Part shown: piece by piece, positions 11,426 through 23,127 of the stretch
How positions within the stretch are numbered: the first letter of the stretch is position 1
Layout of the letters: each line of letters starts with the position of its first letter
Origin: Tremella fuciformis
Lineage: Eukaryota > Basidiomycota > Tremellomycetes > Tremellales > Tremellaceae
Assembly: GCA_032768795.1 (NCBI GenBank)
Contig: CP136497.1
Location: forward strand, 1,428,501 to 1,492,500
DNA length: 64,000 nt
Direction of reading: 5' to 3'
The notes under the pieces: generated by a model
Told to the model about the DNA's origin: nothing
What the model saw: the letters and a program-made list of their open reading frames with translations, nothing else
Databases searched by the model: none
Translations under genes and position numbers: made by a program

Positions 11426-13793
11426 TTACAACGATGCCTGCTCGCCTCCAAATAAATCTACCAAGAATGACGGCCATTCGCCTCCTTCGCCCTCCCAGCC
11501 CAAATTGGGTATACTCCACCCTCCTCCATCCTGTGTAGTGGTGGCAGCAGGCGGAGGGGCTATCTGAGGTGGCACAGTGAACGTGACATCCCGGTTGAAA
11601 AGCTGGAGATTGGAGTAATCCCAGTCGGCTTGCCTGAGACCTGCCATTGGCCAAGCGGGCTGCGGCTGACTGCTACCGAGCGGAGGCGTGAGGAGGTTCG
11701 ATTGAGGGTTCGGGTTCATGCGCAGAGTCGTAGGTTGTATGACCTGCGAAGGGAGGGTCTGAGGGGGCGGTACACTCGTGGTCGGGGCATGTGCAACTGA
11801 CAGAGAAGGAATAAGCGAGTTGTATATGGCGAGAATGGGTCGGATGGATGCGTCTAGTTTCTCTGCAAGGGTATGCCGCAAAGAAGGAGGTGTTTGATGT
11901 GTCGACCGAAGAAGGCGGAGATGGGTCTGGACGAGCTCGAGGTCTGCAGAGTCAGCCAGTTTGCGAGACACACCAAGGATGACGAGCCCACCTTTCGGCT
12001 GACCCCGGGACGTTTCGACCGCTTCGATGAGGAACAGGCATGCAGCCGTCATCATCTACCAGCGTCAGTCATGGACGCTCACAAGCCAGGGGGTCGGAGA
12101 CATACGACCAGGTCCCAATTGCTCCAAACGTCCAGACCCGCCTGCTCCACCGCCAACGCCAGGCGACAGCTTTCAAGCAGCTCGTTCGATATCAGAAGCC
12201 CGCTCTGCGGATGACCTTGACCAAAGACCTGCTGTCGAGTCGGCAAGAACAGGGACAGGACGAATATCTTGTGGAGGTGGTAGTTGAGCACTATGATGGC
12301 TCGGACGTAGTGGCTCGACTGGGCGGCTGGGCGTATCAGCGGTGCCAGCAGGCGGACAGGCAGGGAGCAGGACTCACTTCGAGCTGAATGGACGCCGTAC
12401 CAATCGTCCACTTCGCCCGCCCAGGCTTTCAGCTCACCCAAGTCGTCCCCGTCAAATCGAACCCCGTCGGAAGTCGTGACTGTCCCGCAGACCCTGTCCC
12501 ACGGGCTGCACAGACCTCGCCTCATGAACCGCTTGATCCGCCTTTGCATGATGAGCAATAGGGCCCCAATGTCTGTACCAGCTGTCTCGTCTTTATCTTT
12601 CGCGAATTGCGGCAGGATCGACGGGGGAAGCTCTACGGGGATGACGAGCGAGGTCAAGTGCAGGGAAGAATGCTCCAGCTCGATAGTCTGCTGGTCAGTT
12701 GATGCGCAGACTGCATGAGCATGACATACCCGCAGACCCTCCCAAAGACCGCGCCATTCCGCCATCCGATGCCCCTTGTCCTCCGTCACTCCGTCCAGGA
12801 ACAGTCGATGGGCTATACTGACCCATATACCGACGGTGTCAACCCATCCCAGGGCTAGCAAGCCAGCGAGGATGATGCCCAGCAGGTCGTCGAATTCTGC
12901 GCCGCGCTCCACTGGCCCACCCGGACTTGAATGAGCGCCACGCGTGGTCTGAGTGGGGTCGGGCGGCTGAGGGACGATGGCCAGTGCGCCCACTGCGTGT
13001 GAGAACGCTTGCAGGTAGACGGCCTGGCCTGATGCTAAATCGGAATTGGGATAATGGGCGGCCGAAACGAAGAAGATGGACGCAGCGAGGAGCGGCGAGG
13101 GGTCGAGGAGGGATACTCTGCCCGAGAGAAAGTGGAGACCGGGCATGTTGTTCTGAAAGCTGTCCATCAGTCTCACGGAGGGAACTGTGGACGAGCGGAC
13201 GCACGAGGTCCACAGGCTCGCGAGAGTGGCATGATTCCACGCAGGGTGCTTGGCAAGCCTGGCAGGCAGCAATCCCAGCAGCTTCTCAACAGCCAGTGCT
13301 ACACCAGCGTCGAGGAGGCTGGGCTCTTGCTGGACTTGCTTGTCCGCCACGACAACGGGAGTCTCGTTGTCCGCCTCAATCGGCTCGGCATGGATGACTT
13401 CCGCGAGATCTTGTGCATCTAGCGCAACATCCCCGCCTCCGGGCGACACATGGGCGGTCCCAAAGGCCTTCTCGAGCTGCACAAGCCTCCGCTCGACATT
13501 GCTCTTCCACACGCCTAATCCCCAGTCTGGAGTATACGTCTTGGGATCGTCCGGCTGGGCAGCGTTGGCCCGCGGCACAAACTCGCATAGCGTTGAGGTG
13601 CGCGCGCACCTCCGGCACGGCGGCGTGCCGGCGCCCACACATCGCATCTTGAGTGCTCGGCATTGTACTGCTGTGAGCTGACTATCTCGACGACCATCCA
13701 CGCGAGAGTTGTTAGGCAATGCTCCTTCGCTCGGCCCAACTCACGGCAAGCCTTGTCTACTCTGTCCGATATCTTGACCCTCTTGCTCGGCAT
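11426..13793 (-). CDS. Zn2Cys6 transcription factor
   Basis: Likely nuclear regulator, convergent with the permease. ATG at 13793 encodes the basic leader MPSKRVKISDRVDKAC. An intron interrupts the first zinc-cluster pair and, on splicing, gives KAC-LQC-RALKMRC followed by VGAGTPPCRRCARTSTLCEF. This is C-x2-C-x6-C-x7-C-x2-C-x6-C. Downstream is a short helical stretch (WKSNVERRLVQLEKAFG) that may dimerise. The middle domain shows HPAWNHATLASLWTSC and LDPSPLLAASIFFVSAAHYP, resembling fungal regulators of the TamA/Pro1-like type. A second exon pair covers the C-terminal half to the stop at 11426, which is Pro/Gln/Asn-rich and ends in LVDLFGGEQASL, a plausible activation region. Target unknown. 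Confidence 0.84.
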
Positions 13794-14231
13794 GTTGTCT
13801 CCATCCTTTCTGCAACAGACTTCTCGAACACACACGAGACTCGGTAAATAATCAATGACTTTTGCCTATCGATACATGACTGGGTTATATGCCGGGGTCC
13901 AGCAAGGCGTGGAGCGATCCGATTCCTGGCCCACGCTACGACCCGGCATAAACACCGGCTCTTCTCCCGCCTTGGTCCTGAGGGCAAGACCACATGTCCC
14001 GCCATGGCGTACCTTATCTGGCTGGGGACCTATTTCGAGGGCTGCCAGACCTGAGGGACAGATCCCGAGATCGTCAATTACCGGCGGGATAGCGCCTCTT
14101 GCTGCGAGAGTTAGGTTATCTCCGAAGAGGTCGACCACGAGTCGGATGACCCGCCGGATGGGTTATATAGCAGCTACTGAGCAGTCCGTCACTGAAATAA
14201 GGAATCTGATCTTCACTGCATCGACAGCAAG
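13794..14231. promoter_or_regulatory. divergent promoter region, regulator / secreted protein
   Basis: 438 bp between start codons. TATATAG at 14164-14170 is 62 bp upstream of the secreted-protein ATG and fits a core promoter. A single TCCCGAG occurs near 14061. Nothing else recognised. Confidence 0.5.
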
Positions 14232-16260
14232 ATGAGGTTCTCCGCTTCTCTCCTCGGATTGAGCGCGCTGGCTGCTTGCCTTCCCTCCCTTGCGGCTCCC
14301 CTCCACAGCAAGCGATGGGCCCAAGATGCCTCTTTGGCAGCGAGGAACCTTACAGAGGCCAACATCGAGCTGTTCGACTATGCCATGACCATCCTCGACT
14401 CCAACTTCGGCTTGCCATTCCTGTATGTCTTGCTCGTAGTCTCTCTACACGAACTGTTCTGATGTGACAGGTGGCAGTCTCCAAAGCTGTCGTCCTGGTA
14501 CTCGGTTGGCTTGCTCGCGCGAAACCAAGGCGACGATGTCGAGGTGGCCAACAAGCTCATTGCCAACATCCTCACTCAGCAAGACACTGACCCGGAGTCG
14601 CAGGCTTACGGAACGTGAGCCGATTCCTCAACAATCCCTTCGTGGCTGATATTCAGCTTCAAAGATCCCTACAATCTGCCTTATGTCGACGGCGGGAGCA
14701 TCTACGCACCTTCTGTTGGTCTCGAACATAACAACGCAGCGCAGAAGCTGATGGTAGATCTACAACTCTTACGACCCGAACATCAAGTACGTGCTCGACT
14801 GACCAGAGGATGGTCGTGCGAGACTGACTTCCAGCCTCTTCGTCACGATTGCTGCCATTATCATCGACTCGCAGTTCTCCGACCTGCTCGACGACACTGT
14901 CCACCAGAACTTGCTCAAAGCCATGCACATTGCTGTGACCGGCGACGGCTACAGAGTGTTTGACTACTTTGTCGACGAAGAGAATCTCCAGCCAGCATAC
15001 TCAAACGTAAGTCTGGACAGTAATACCGAACTAATACGTGCTGACTCGGAGCCATGGTACATGCGCTGCGTGTCATTTGCATACGTCGGGGCCCGCACTG
15101 GGGACGCCAACATGACTCACTATGGAGAGGTGAGCACGATCGATCCCATGCAGATGTAGTCATCGCTGATCTCAGATCTTCGCCGAAGAGGCAGTATCCT
15201 TGTTCGACGAGTACAACTCAATCTCCGAGTTCAACGGCGGGACGTACGAGGGTGTCACCCTGTTCGCCATGTCGCTCGCGCAGTACTGCCCGTCCAACAC
15301 GACCATCTACCAACAGGCGCCCCGGCTGATGAGCACAATGTGGGATCAGATCGCCGAGACCTACAACCCGTCTCTCAACACGCTCTCCGGGTCGTGGGAC
15401 CGCACATACGGATTCGACCTCACACAGTACTACGGTATCCTCGGGTCTGCCATTACGGGCATCATCGGCCTCAACAGCTCCACGGGCTACCCTATGCCCA
15501 ACCCCCTGGACGGCAGCGTCCACTACACCGACATGGCGATCATTCCGATGCAGATGGTTGTCGCGCCGTACATGGAGTCGGTCATTACATCGCAGGCAAA
15601 GGCCAAGCTGTTCGGCCTGTACGCGGACCACACGTATAACGCCACGGCATTCTCGCCCAACTTTGAGCTGCGACCGAGGAACTACACTTACTACGTCGCG
15701 GATGGCCTGAGTGTTGGCGGGACCAGCTTTGACGAGGTGGTTGTTGGCGGGCCTTCGGTCAACGTCGACAGCTTCAGCCCGGGTGTCATCCTCTGGGACG
15801 CGGGCAAGGGCGGTGCCGGGAATGGGTGGATCTCGGTAAGTCCTTATTGTGTTCGAACAAACCGCTCCCTGACTCGCAGTACTACCCTACCTCCCCTTCC
15901 TGCAGCAACACGGCCTCGTCCTCTGGCCTGACTATCTCCTACCCGACATCAGAGTCGTACCCCAACGGCACCACGTCGCAAGTTATCACTCTGCTCATCG
16001 CCTCGCTGCCGGACTACCAGTTCACTAACACGTCCTTCAGCACTTCATCCAACCCCACTTCGCTCCCTGGGCTTGATGTTACGCTGAGTGGAAACGTCTA
16101 CGAGTCAGGCTCGATGAGCTTGACGTTTGACGGTGATCAGATCAACGACTTTTACTACTACAACCTCACTTTTGCGTGGGATGACAGCCTGCAGGGCACC
16201 CCAGAGCTGGTCATTGCGGTCGAGAAGACCGCCCCGCCGACGTATCAGCTGTACGTCTAG
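14232..16260 (+). CDS. secreted glycoprotein of unknown function, possibly an (alpha/alpha)-barrel carbohydrate-active protein
   Basis: I do not recognise a named family. ATG 14232 begins a clear signal peptide (basic MRF, hydrophobic run, LAAP cleavage-like site, then a KR dibasic site). At least six short introns are supported, for example 14422-14470, after which WQSPKLSSWYSVGLLARN follows, and another near 15132-15175, after which IFAEEAVSLFDEYN follows. Many N-x-S/T sequons lie in the C-terminal half. Notable blocks are EYNSISEFNGGTYEGVTLF, WDRTYGFDLTQYYG, YADHTYNATAFSPNFELRPR and a beta-rich tail ending TYQLYV. The helix-rich N-terminal half with an E-F-N-G-G-T-Y-E-G-V block resembles (alpha/alpha) toroid polysaccharide-active proteins, but that is inference only. 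About 560 residues. It faces the lyase-like gene tail to tail. Confidence 0.7.
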
Positions 16261-16431
16261 TTGACTGGAACGCACCTCAGGTCGGCGGTGGCGCGAGCCC
16301 CAGGCGGGGGAACATCTGGATGGAGATTTTATAGTAACTATAGACATACCGAGAAGTATAAATTGTGAAAAGGAGAGACCGAAGTGGACTCTTATACATA
16401 AAGGATGCATCTCTTGTAGGAAAGGACCCGT

Positions 16432-17964
16432 TCACGTAGTAAGACCTCTGACAGCGTCCTGCAACATCTTCGACGATCTCTTCAGCCGTCCGGTCTGCAT
16501 TGCGACCCAAGCCATGTCTTTCTGCGTGCGCGCCGCACTTGCCGCAATAAGGGCGCTTACGGAGCGAGGTCCTATGCTGCCCTGGCTCTCTCGAGTCACG
16601 ATGAATGACGAGTAATCGAGAGCTGCCAACAATTCGGCTTGGCTAATGTCGACGCCCTGGCCGATAGTCTCCAAAGCGGCCGTGGCTACCAATTCGGGTG
16701 TCACTTGAGAACGTGAGACGTCGCCGGTCTCGCAGAGACGCACGAGACGAGCGATAACGTGGTGAGCCTGTCGGAAAGACAACATGTGGAACTGGACCAG
16801 CTGATCGGCGAGATTGCTGGATGTGACCCAGCTGACGGATAAGAGCGCCTCGACCCGAGCGTGATTGACTCTGATAGACTCCATCACGCCGCCAGTAAGC
16901 AATAGCATGTCCCGTGTGGTCTCAAAGGCATGATCGAGCAGTGGAACCGTACGTATAGCCTGATCGCCCGTCCCGTGGCCGCGGAACGTCGTCAATGCTG
17001 CCGAGCCCCAGGTGATCGCTTGACCAGCTGCAAGCCTCACGACCTCCAAAGCGGTCGGGTTCTTCTTCTGCGGAAAGATACTGCTGGTGCTGCAGAACGA
17101 ATCGTCGATCTCGATAATACCAAACTCGCTGCTTGCCCAGACGTGAAGATCCGTGGTTAGGTCGTTGAGCGTGGCCATGATGAAACCCAGAGCAGATGCG
17201 ATCTCAGCCGCATAGTACGCTTCTCGGGTCAACTTGGAGTTCTCCAGCACCTCGTCGAAGCCGAGCAGTTGGGCCGTGCGCTTCCGGTCAATAGGCCAGG
17301 ATGTTCCGGCGGTTCCGACCCCTCCAAGCGGATTGCGATTGACCCTGCACATGGTCTCCGCGCAACGGGCAAAGTCGTCGTGCAGCCGGTCCACCATGCT
17401 CAAAAGGTAGTGGCCAAAGTTACCCACTTGCGCCTGCTGCATGTGGGTATGGTACATGAACGGCGTGTCGCGAAAGCGGGTGGCGGTGTCAAGGAGTGTA
17501 CGCTCAAATGTGGCGAGCTCAGACATGACCTGGAGCAGCTTGCCGCGCTTGAACATCCGCCGAGCGGTCGCACCCTGATCGATGCGGCTACGGGCGGTGT
17601 GCAGGTATCCCGCCACATCTTCTCCGAGGCTCTCGACGAGGGCCGCTTCGACCTGCAAGAGGAGCGTGCCCTTGCCGATGTCGATCTGGAGTCCGTTTGG
17701 GCCAGCGTTCCGAATGGCCTGGAGGGCGGGGAAGATCTGCCTGGCGATGTTTTTGGTCACGATGCCCTGCTCGGTCAACATGACGAGGTGCGCGAGGTCG
17801 ATCTCGAGATACTGGTCGAACTGGCGCATCTCACGCTCCAGGTGATCCTCGACATCGTGCTTGTTCAAGAGCGGGTGAGGCGGTTTAGCCAGACGCGCCT
17901 CGGTAAAGGCGGCCGCCTTGTGGACGGTGGGCTGAACGCCGTTAGTGGCCACAGCGATGGGCAT
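16432..17964 (-). CDS. argininosuccinate-lyase-like enzyme (fumarase/aspartase superfamily), intronless
   Basis: Likely a C-N lyase releasing fumarate from an N-succinyl-type substrate. The open frame continues upstream to a GTG, but the first ATG is at 17964 (MPIAVATNG), giving 510 residues. Superfamily signatures in order: HTARSRIDQ (near residue 130; compare TGRSRNDQ), YHTHMQQAQ (the Thr-His pair), NPLGGVGTAGTSWPIDR, and STSSIFPQKKNP (compare GSSIMPQKKNP, the catalytic Ser loop). It lacks the exact GSSIMPQ loop, so it is probably a paralogue of arginine-pathway ASL rather than ASL itself. No intron interrupts it, in contrast to nearly all neighbours, which suggests acquisition from a bacterium or by retroposition. 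It is divergent from the MFS carrier at 18526, a plausible substrate importer. Confidence 0.85.
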   Translation of the reverse strand: MPIAVATNGVQPTVHKAAAFTEARLAKPPHPLLNKHDVEDHLEREMRQFDQYLEIDLAHLVMLTEQGIVTKNIARQIFPALQAIRNAGPNGLQIDIGKGTLLLQVEAALVESLGEDVAGYLHTARSRIDQGATARRMFKRGKLLQVMSELATFERTLLDTATRFRDTPFMYHTHMQQAQVGNFGHYLLSMVDRLHDDFARCAETMCRVNRNPLGGVGTAGTSWPIDRKRTAQLLGFDEVLENSKLTREAYYAAEIASALGFIMATLNDLTTDLHVWASSEFGIIEIDDSFCSTSSIFPQKKNPTALEVVRLAAGQAITWGSAALTTFRGHGTGDQAIRTVPLLDHAFETTRDMLLLTGGVMESIRVNHARVEALLSVSWVTSSNLADQLVQFHMLSFRQAHHVIARLVRLCETGDVSRSQVTPELVATAALETIGQGVDISQAELLAALDYSSFIVTRESQGSIGPRSVSALIAASAARTQKDMAWVAMQTGRLKRSSKMLQDAVRGLTT

Positions 17965-18525
17965 GGCCTGTAGGTGGGTGAGCTCTGTCGGCTTCACACA
18001 GCTGCGTACTCACACAGATAGGTCAGTTTCAACTTTGGCGCGCTTGAGTGAACTCGTCTTTACGGACCACATTATCAATACTGCAAGCACTCCGCTTCAG
18101 ACGGAGCCGTCACCCCGCCCGGGCCCACGGACGCGGAAGACCGTGCAGACGGTGAATGGCCTGCAACATGCCGAGTGCACGGAATGTAGAGTTGCTTGGG
18201 CGTTGTGCTGGAGAAGTGGAGGGCAAGAGGGCAACAAAGCAGGAGCTGCATCTCGCCCACTCGGACCGGACTCCGTAACAGGCAAAGCGGAGCATGGGCA
18301 GCCCAAAGCCTGATAAGCGGGAGACGGCCTTCCTCTGCTCTGACGTCGAGTGGGGCTTCGCCACACATCCGCCCCTGTTTAACCTCTTGCTTCGACTCGT
18401 GAGACTGCAGCCTGTGATCACCCTCCGTTTTCCCAGCAACCCCGTCTTGACGGACTTTGGCCTGCTCATCCCCACGCACCCCTTCATGAGACACAGGTAT
18501 ATAACGTTGGAGGTCTCGCAGCGAG
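17965..18525. promoter_or_regulatory. divergent promoter region, lyase-like / MFS carrier
   Basis: 561 bp. A TATA-like TATATAA lies at 18498-18504, only 22 bp before the first carrier ATG (18526). A start of transcription about 30 bp downstream would skip that codon. Otherwise nothing recognised. Confidence 0.5.
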
Positions 18526-20459
18526 ATGTCGCACCAACCTGATTGGGGCTTCAGCATTATGTTTTCCCTCAAAAAGGACGTCGCGGCAATCGCCCATCCT
18601 GTCGAAGACACCGAAGAAGCGCAAGGTCACGCTCCTGACCCCGCTGCTCATCAGAAGTCTCGCGCAGAGCGCTTGTACATACTCAAACTCGACATCTTCC
18701 TTTTGGCCTTCTGCTGTATCTCGTAAGTAGGTTACGTGATTCGGGCGCTGACTATTGCAGACAGATCATCAAGTACCTCGACCAGCAGAATATCACTTTT
18801 GCCTATACGGCTGGCATGAAGGAAGATCTATCGCTCTACGGCAACGAGCTTAACTACTTTACCACTTACTTCAATGTCGGCTGTTGGTGGATGCACAAGG
18901 GCTGGGCTCTACTGACGAACAGACTGTATCGCCATCATTCCCTCGCAGATACTCATCACCTGGTTCCGACCATCCATCTACCTCGCCTGTCTCGAGCTGG
19001 CGTGGGGCATATTCACGTTCTGCTATGCCGCCTGCCACCAGGTCAAGTACGTCTACGCCATACGCGCGCTGGTGGGCATCGCCGAGAGTTCGGCTTACCC
19101 GGGAGCCATCACTCTGCTTAGTAGGTCTCCCGTCGAGCACGATATGGATCCACTCACTCTACGTCTCCTGGTATACTCCCCGAGAGATCGCAAAACGAAT
19201 CGGATTCTACTCTGCCAGCCAGGCGATGGGGGGCCTCATGGCCTCGGCTCTCCAATCAGCCATCATGGGTACCCTAGACGGGGCCCACGGATTGGCAGGT
19301 TGGCGCTGGGCATTCATCATCAATGGCACAATGACCGTCGTGGTCGCTGCGATGACCGTTTTCTTCCTTCCCGACTTTCCCGATCGCCCGAGGTGAGAGT
19401 CCCCACACCTGTCGCAACGTTGACTGAGATCTAGCAAGCGGGCATCTTGGTGGCTCAAGCCCGCCGATAGGCAGCTGGCGCTTGAACGCCTGGAAAGATG
19501 GTCACGCAAGGCTCCAAGGGGCGCGAATCTCACCGCTATCCGCAAGATGCTCTTCAATCCGATCCTCTATCACCTTGCGCTGATCTACATTGGTTTCCTG
19601 CTCTCGGGCTGGGGCTCATCCTGTGAGTATAACCATGTTGCGTGTATCGTACTGACCATCAGACTTCAACCTCTTCCTCAAATCCCTCAAGAACCCGGAC
19701 GGGACTGCCGTGTGGACCACGACGAAGCTCACCGCCATCCCAATGGGAGGCTATGCCATCAACATCGCCTTGTCGTTCGGGTTCTGCTACCTCTCCGATG
19801 TCTTGCGCGCTCGATGGATCATTCTGCTCTGCATGGCAGTATTCGTCGGCTTCCCAGCACTGACCATCTTGAGCGTCTGGAACGTGGCCGTTGGCGCAAA
19901 GTACTACGCCTGTAAGTGACTGGAAACAGTTGAAGAAGAAAGAGGACTGATGAGCCAAGATTTCATGCTCTACGTGCTGCAGACTGCCAGCCCGCTCATC
20001 TGGGCATGGATGAGCGACCTCCTGCCCACGGAAGCGGAGCAACGATCGCTGATCATCGGCACTTGCATCGCGTGGTACTATGCGACGAGTGAGTGCGGGT
20101 ATCTCGGCCTGACCTCAGCTCACAGACGTCAGATGCCTGGGCAAACCCGCTCGTATTCTCTGCCAAACAAGCCCCCCATTACGCAGTGGGGTGGTATGTC
20201 TGCCTTTCGCTGTGCATCGTCAGCGGCATCACTGTGCTGTCGTTGCGTGTCTACCAAGTCAAACGAGTCGAGTGAGTGCCTCGTCGGAGTTGTCCACACG
20301 ATGAAGACTAATCAAAGACCGCAACTGCGCCAAGTTCGGCTTGAGCAGCGAGACGCAGACCAGCAAGCCCGAGCATACTCGGAGGCTGTCACCAAGGAGG
20401 ACGATGTCAAGCAGGACCTGGCTTTTGTGGGCGTCGCGCCCGCAGTCTCCCGAGGCTAG
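18526..20459 (+). CDS. MFS carrier, anion:cation symporter family (allantoate/pantothenate/nicotinate-permease type)
   Basis: Plasma-membrane importer of an organic anion. Two in-frame starts are possible: ATG 18526 (MSHQPDWG) or ATG 18559 (MFSLKKD); the TATA position favours the second. Conserved ACS-family blocks are LKLDIFLLAFCCIS, then after an intron IIKYLDQQNITFAYTAGMKE (TM1), FRPSIYLACLELAWGIFTFC, YAIRALVGIAESSAYPGAI (TM4-TM5), WYTPREIAKRIGFYSASQAM, GWRWAFIINGTMTVVVAAMT and LTAIPMGGYAINIALSFGF. Seven to eight introns are needed. The last exon ends at 20459 with a charged tail (DDVKQDLAFVGVAPAVSRG). About 500 residues and 12 TM segments. Substrate unknown. The divergent lyase-like gene hints at uptake of an amino-dicarboxylate or N-succinyl compound. 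Confidence 0.86.
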
Positions 20460-20738
20460 ACCTTCATTGACGTTGCCATGCGAGTTCGGGCAGCAGAAAC
20501 ACAAGGCGAGAGTCCGAGTCAGCGGGATTGGGCACAGATATTGTAGTGACGACAACAGATCAGGTTTGCAACAGGTCTGTTTGCATTTGGATGAGCAAGA
20601 GGTTATTTCTGTCTGCCACGTATGCATACGTTCGGTCTCGACCCACGCCCATCATATCAAGAATCGATGCGCTCCCGCCTCACTGTCTCCCAGCTCGCCA
20701 TATAGTGTCTTTTGCTCCCCGCCTGATGACCCGAGATG

Positions 20739-22508
20739 TCATGCCTTTGTCTTCTGATCGACCTGCTCAATCTCCTGGAAGTTATGGGCCTTTTCGTACT
20801 CCTCAACAGCTTGTTGCTGCTCAGGAGTCGCCTCGTCGAGCAGATCGGCAGCTGCGGTTCGACAGATATAACTCCTGGACTTGCGAGCCGAGATGCGCAT
20901 ATCGAACAACTCGTCGATCTGCTCGAGTGATCGACCCTTGAGCTCCGGGATGAGGAAGTAAGTGAAGAAGAAAGACGGGACCGCAAAAGAAGCGTAGATG
21001 AAGGCGGAGCGCGAGCCCATGGCAGCCGCGAGGTAAGGCTGGACAAAGTTGACCGTCATACCCACGCCGAAACCCGCCCAGGCGCCCAGGGCCATGGTCT
21101 TCTCCTTGAGTGCGGCGGAGGGTGTCTCGGCCATGGTGGTCCATGAGAGCGGGCCCCAGGAGAACGAGAAAGCGATGGCCCAGAGGAAGTACATGGCGAC
21201 GCTGACGTTCTGAAGCGTATGCGAGGGCTGGTTGTGAGTGGCGGCGGAGATGCCGCCAACGGTGAAGAGACAGACACCCATGATGAAGGCGCCCAGCATG
21301 AGCAATGGGCGGCGGCCGAATCTGTCGGGCGCGAAGGACATGACGGTGATCATCGTGATGAACTGCGCGGCGGAGAGCCCGAGAGTGAACTTGACGGGGC
21401 GGGCAATGCCGATGGCAACGAGCGTTACGGCGAGGTAGTTGTTGATAAATGAGATACCCATCCCCTGTTGGAGACAGGTCATGGCCACGGTAATCATCGT
21501 GCGTCGCCTGTTGGACCCGACGAAGAGGTGTTTGAACGAGGTGCCGGCCTGGACTTCCTCGTGATGCTCGATTGCCTGCTTGATAGCAGCCACTTCCTCG
21601 GCGGGGCGGTAGTCGTGGTAGCCAGTGCGAAGGCGTGCCATTGCCTGCACCGCCTCCTCCTCGCGGCCCATCTCTACAAGCCATCGAGGGGACTCGGGAA
21701 GCAGGCGGGATCCGAGAATCATAAGCAAGGGAATGAACCTGCGGTCAGCTCGCGAAGGAACTGGTCCAAGAGGAGGTCCGCACATTTGGAGCCCAATTGG
21801 CAGCATCCAAGGGAGCTTGTTGGTGTAGAGTTGGCTTCCCAGAACAGTACCTCCGGCAAGAATACCGCCGATACCTTCAGCCAAAGAGTGGCAGGTGACC
21901 ATGAACGCTCGGATTTTGGTTGGTGACACCTCGGATAGGTAGGAAGGGATAACAGTCGTGGCGATACCAACGGACGAGTTGACGACCATCTTTCCCACGA
22001 CCAGTTGCCAGTAGTGGGAAGACCGCGAGCGAGAAGAGGGACCAAGGACCGAGGTGAGCTCGATAAGGGCCCCCAGAAGACCAATACACGCAAGCAGAAA
22101 CATCGAGTTTCGACGACCGAGGGTACGGGCAGCCCAACCGGCGATCATGCATCCAATCATGGTACCGGCGACGCCCAAACCACTTGTTGTCAGATGTACA
22201 GCTTGTCTGCAACACAAGCACTCACGTTCCATATGATTGCTGACTGGCAGACATCTTGGGAAGATTGGTCTTGGGATCGGTGAGCTCGCCATAAAAGTGG
22301 ATAAAAGCCGTGTTGGAAAGACAAGCACCCCACCACCCAGCATCGTAGGCAAAGGTCATCCTATCCAGGTCAGACTCTGTCGTCGAGGCCGACACTCAAC
22401 TTACGACCCGGCAGTGCCAAAGATCGCGACAAACGCCAACATCGGGGTGAACTCCCGCCTCATGTTCTTCCACCCCCCAAAGATGCCTTGGTCATCGACG
22501 GCGCCCAT
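20739..22508 (-). CDS. MFS sugar transporter (lactose/hexose-permease type)
   Basis: Plasma-membrane sugar/proton symporter of the SP family. ATG 22508 opens MGAVDDQGIFGGWKNMRREF; after the first intron comes MTFAYDAGWWGACLSNTAF (TM1). Motifs in order: GRRNSMFL (loop 2-3), SYLSEVSPTKIRAFMV (end of TM4), LPESPRWLVEMGREEEAVQA (PESPR motif), RFGRRPLLMLG (loop 8-9), FSFSWGPLSWTTMAETPS and PELKGRSLEQIDELF near the C-terminus. Introns lie near 22380-22410, 22200-22230 and 21700-21745. About 530 residues, 12 TM. The C-terminal tail is charged and Gln/Glu-rich. Convergent with the ACS carrier; the next gene upstream, the regulator ending at 23128, is on the same strand. Confidence 0.89.
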
Positions 22509-23127
22509 TACGAAGTCGCAGTGTGTGTACAGAAGACAGTCGGGAGGAGTGCGGGGAATGAGGTAGCTCCGCAAACAGCGTGCATCTTATCTGCATCGCC
22601 TACACCCTACCCCTACTCGAGCCCCGTAGACTCAGCCTTCACATCGGCTTGGCACCTCTTCTTACCGAGAATCAAGCCGGTGCCTGACCAAGCAAGCGGG
22701 TTCATCCCAAGCATCGGCTGTCTCAAGCGCTCGATGATCGCATGCCGGTGCGACGCATGTATTGGCCAATCGCTTTCTGTAAACATGATTGACCGTCCCG
22801 AGAATGCAGGCGCTTGGAAGGGTGGTGACTTCGCGGCAGGTTGGGATGGGCCCATTGGACCGAGGTGACGCACCGCACCCGTCCGCGCAGCAAAGGGGTT
22901 CATCATAACTGAGGTGCTGTCCGCCTGGGCGGCACGCAAATCCCGGCACACTCATCTACGTGAACTCATAGAGTCGCAGGAGGCGAGGTCAAGGACGAGG
23001 CTGGGGCAAGGATGCTGACTCGGCGTCAATGGGGCAGTGCCCTGATGGTACGCGGAAAATAGAGACGATAGATTCAATACAGTCGGTGAGCAGCCATCAA
23101 TAGGTACATATGCATACCACTCGGGTA
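22509..23127. promoter_or_regulatory. intergenic region, promoter of the sugar transporter
   Basis: 619 bp between the transporter start and the 3' end of the next regulator. Only short open frames. No TATA box, repeat or RNA gene that I can support. Confidence 0.4.

Noticed and set aside
16432..17997. Longer lyase-like frame starting at 17997
   Set aside because: It begins with GTG, which is not a normal fungal start; the first ATG (17964) gives a sensible N-terminus.
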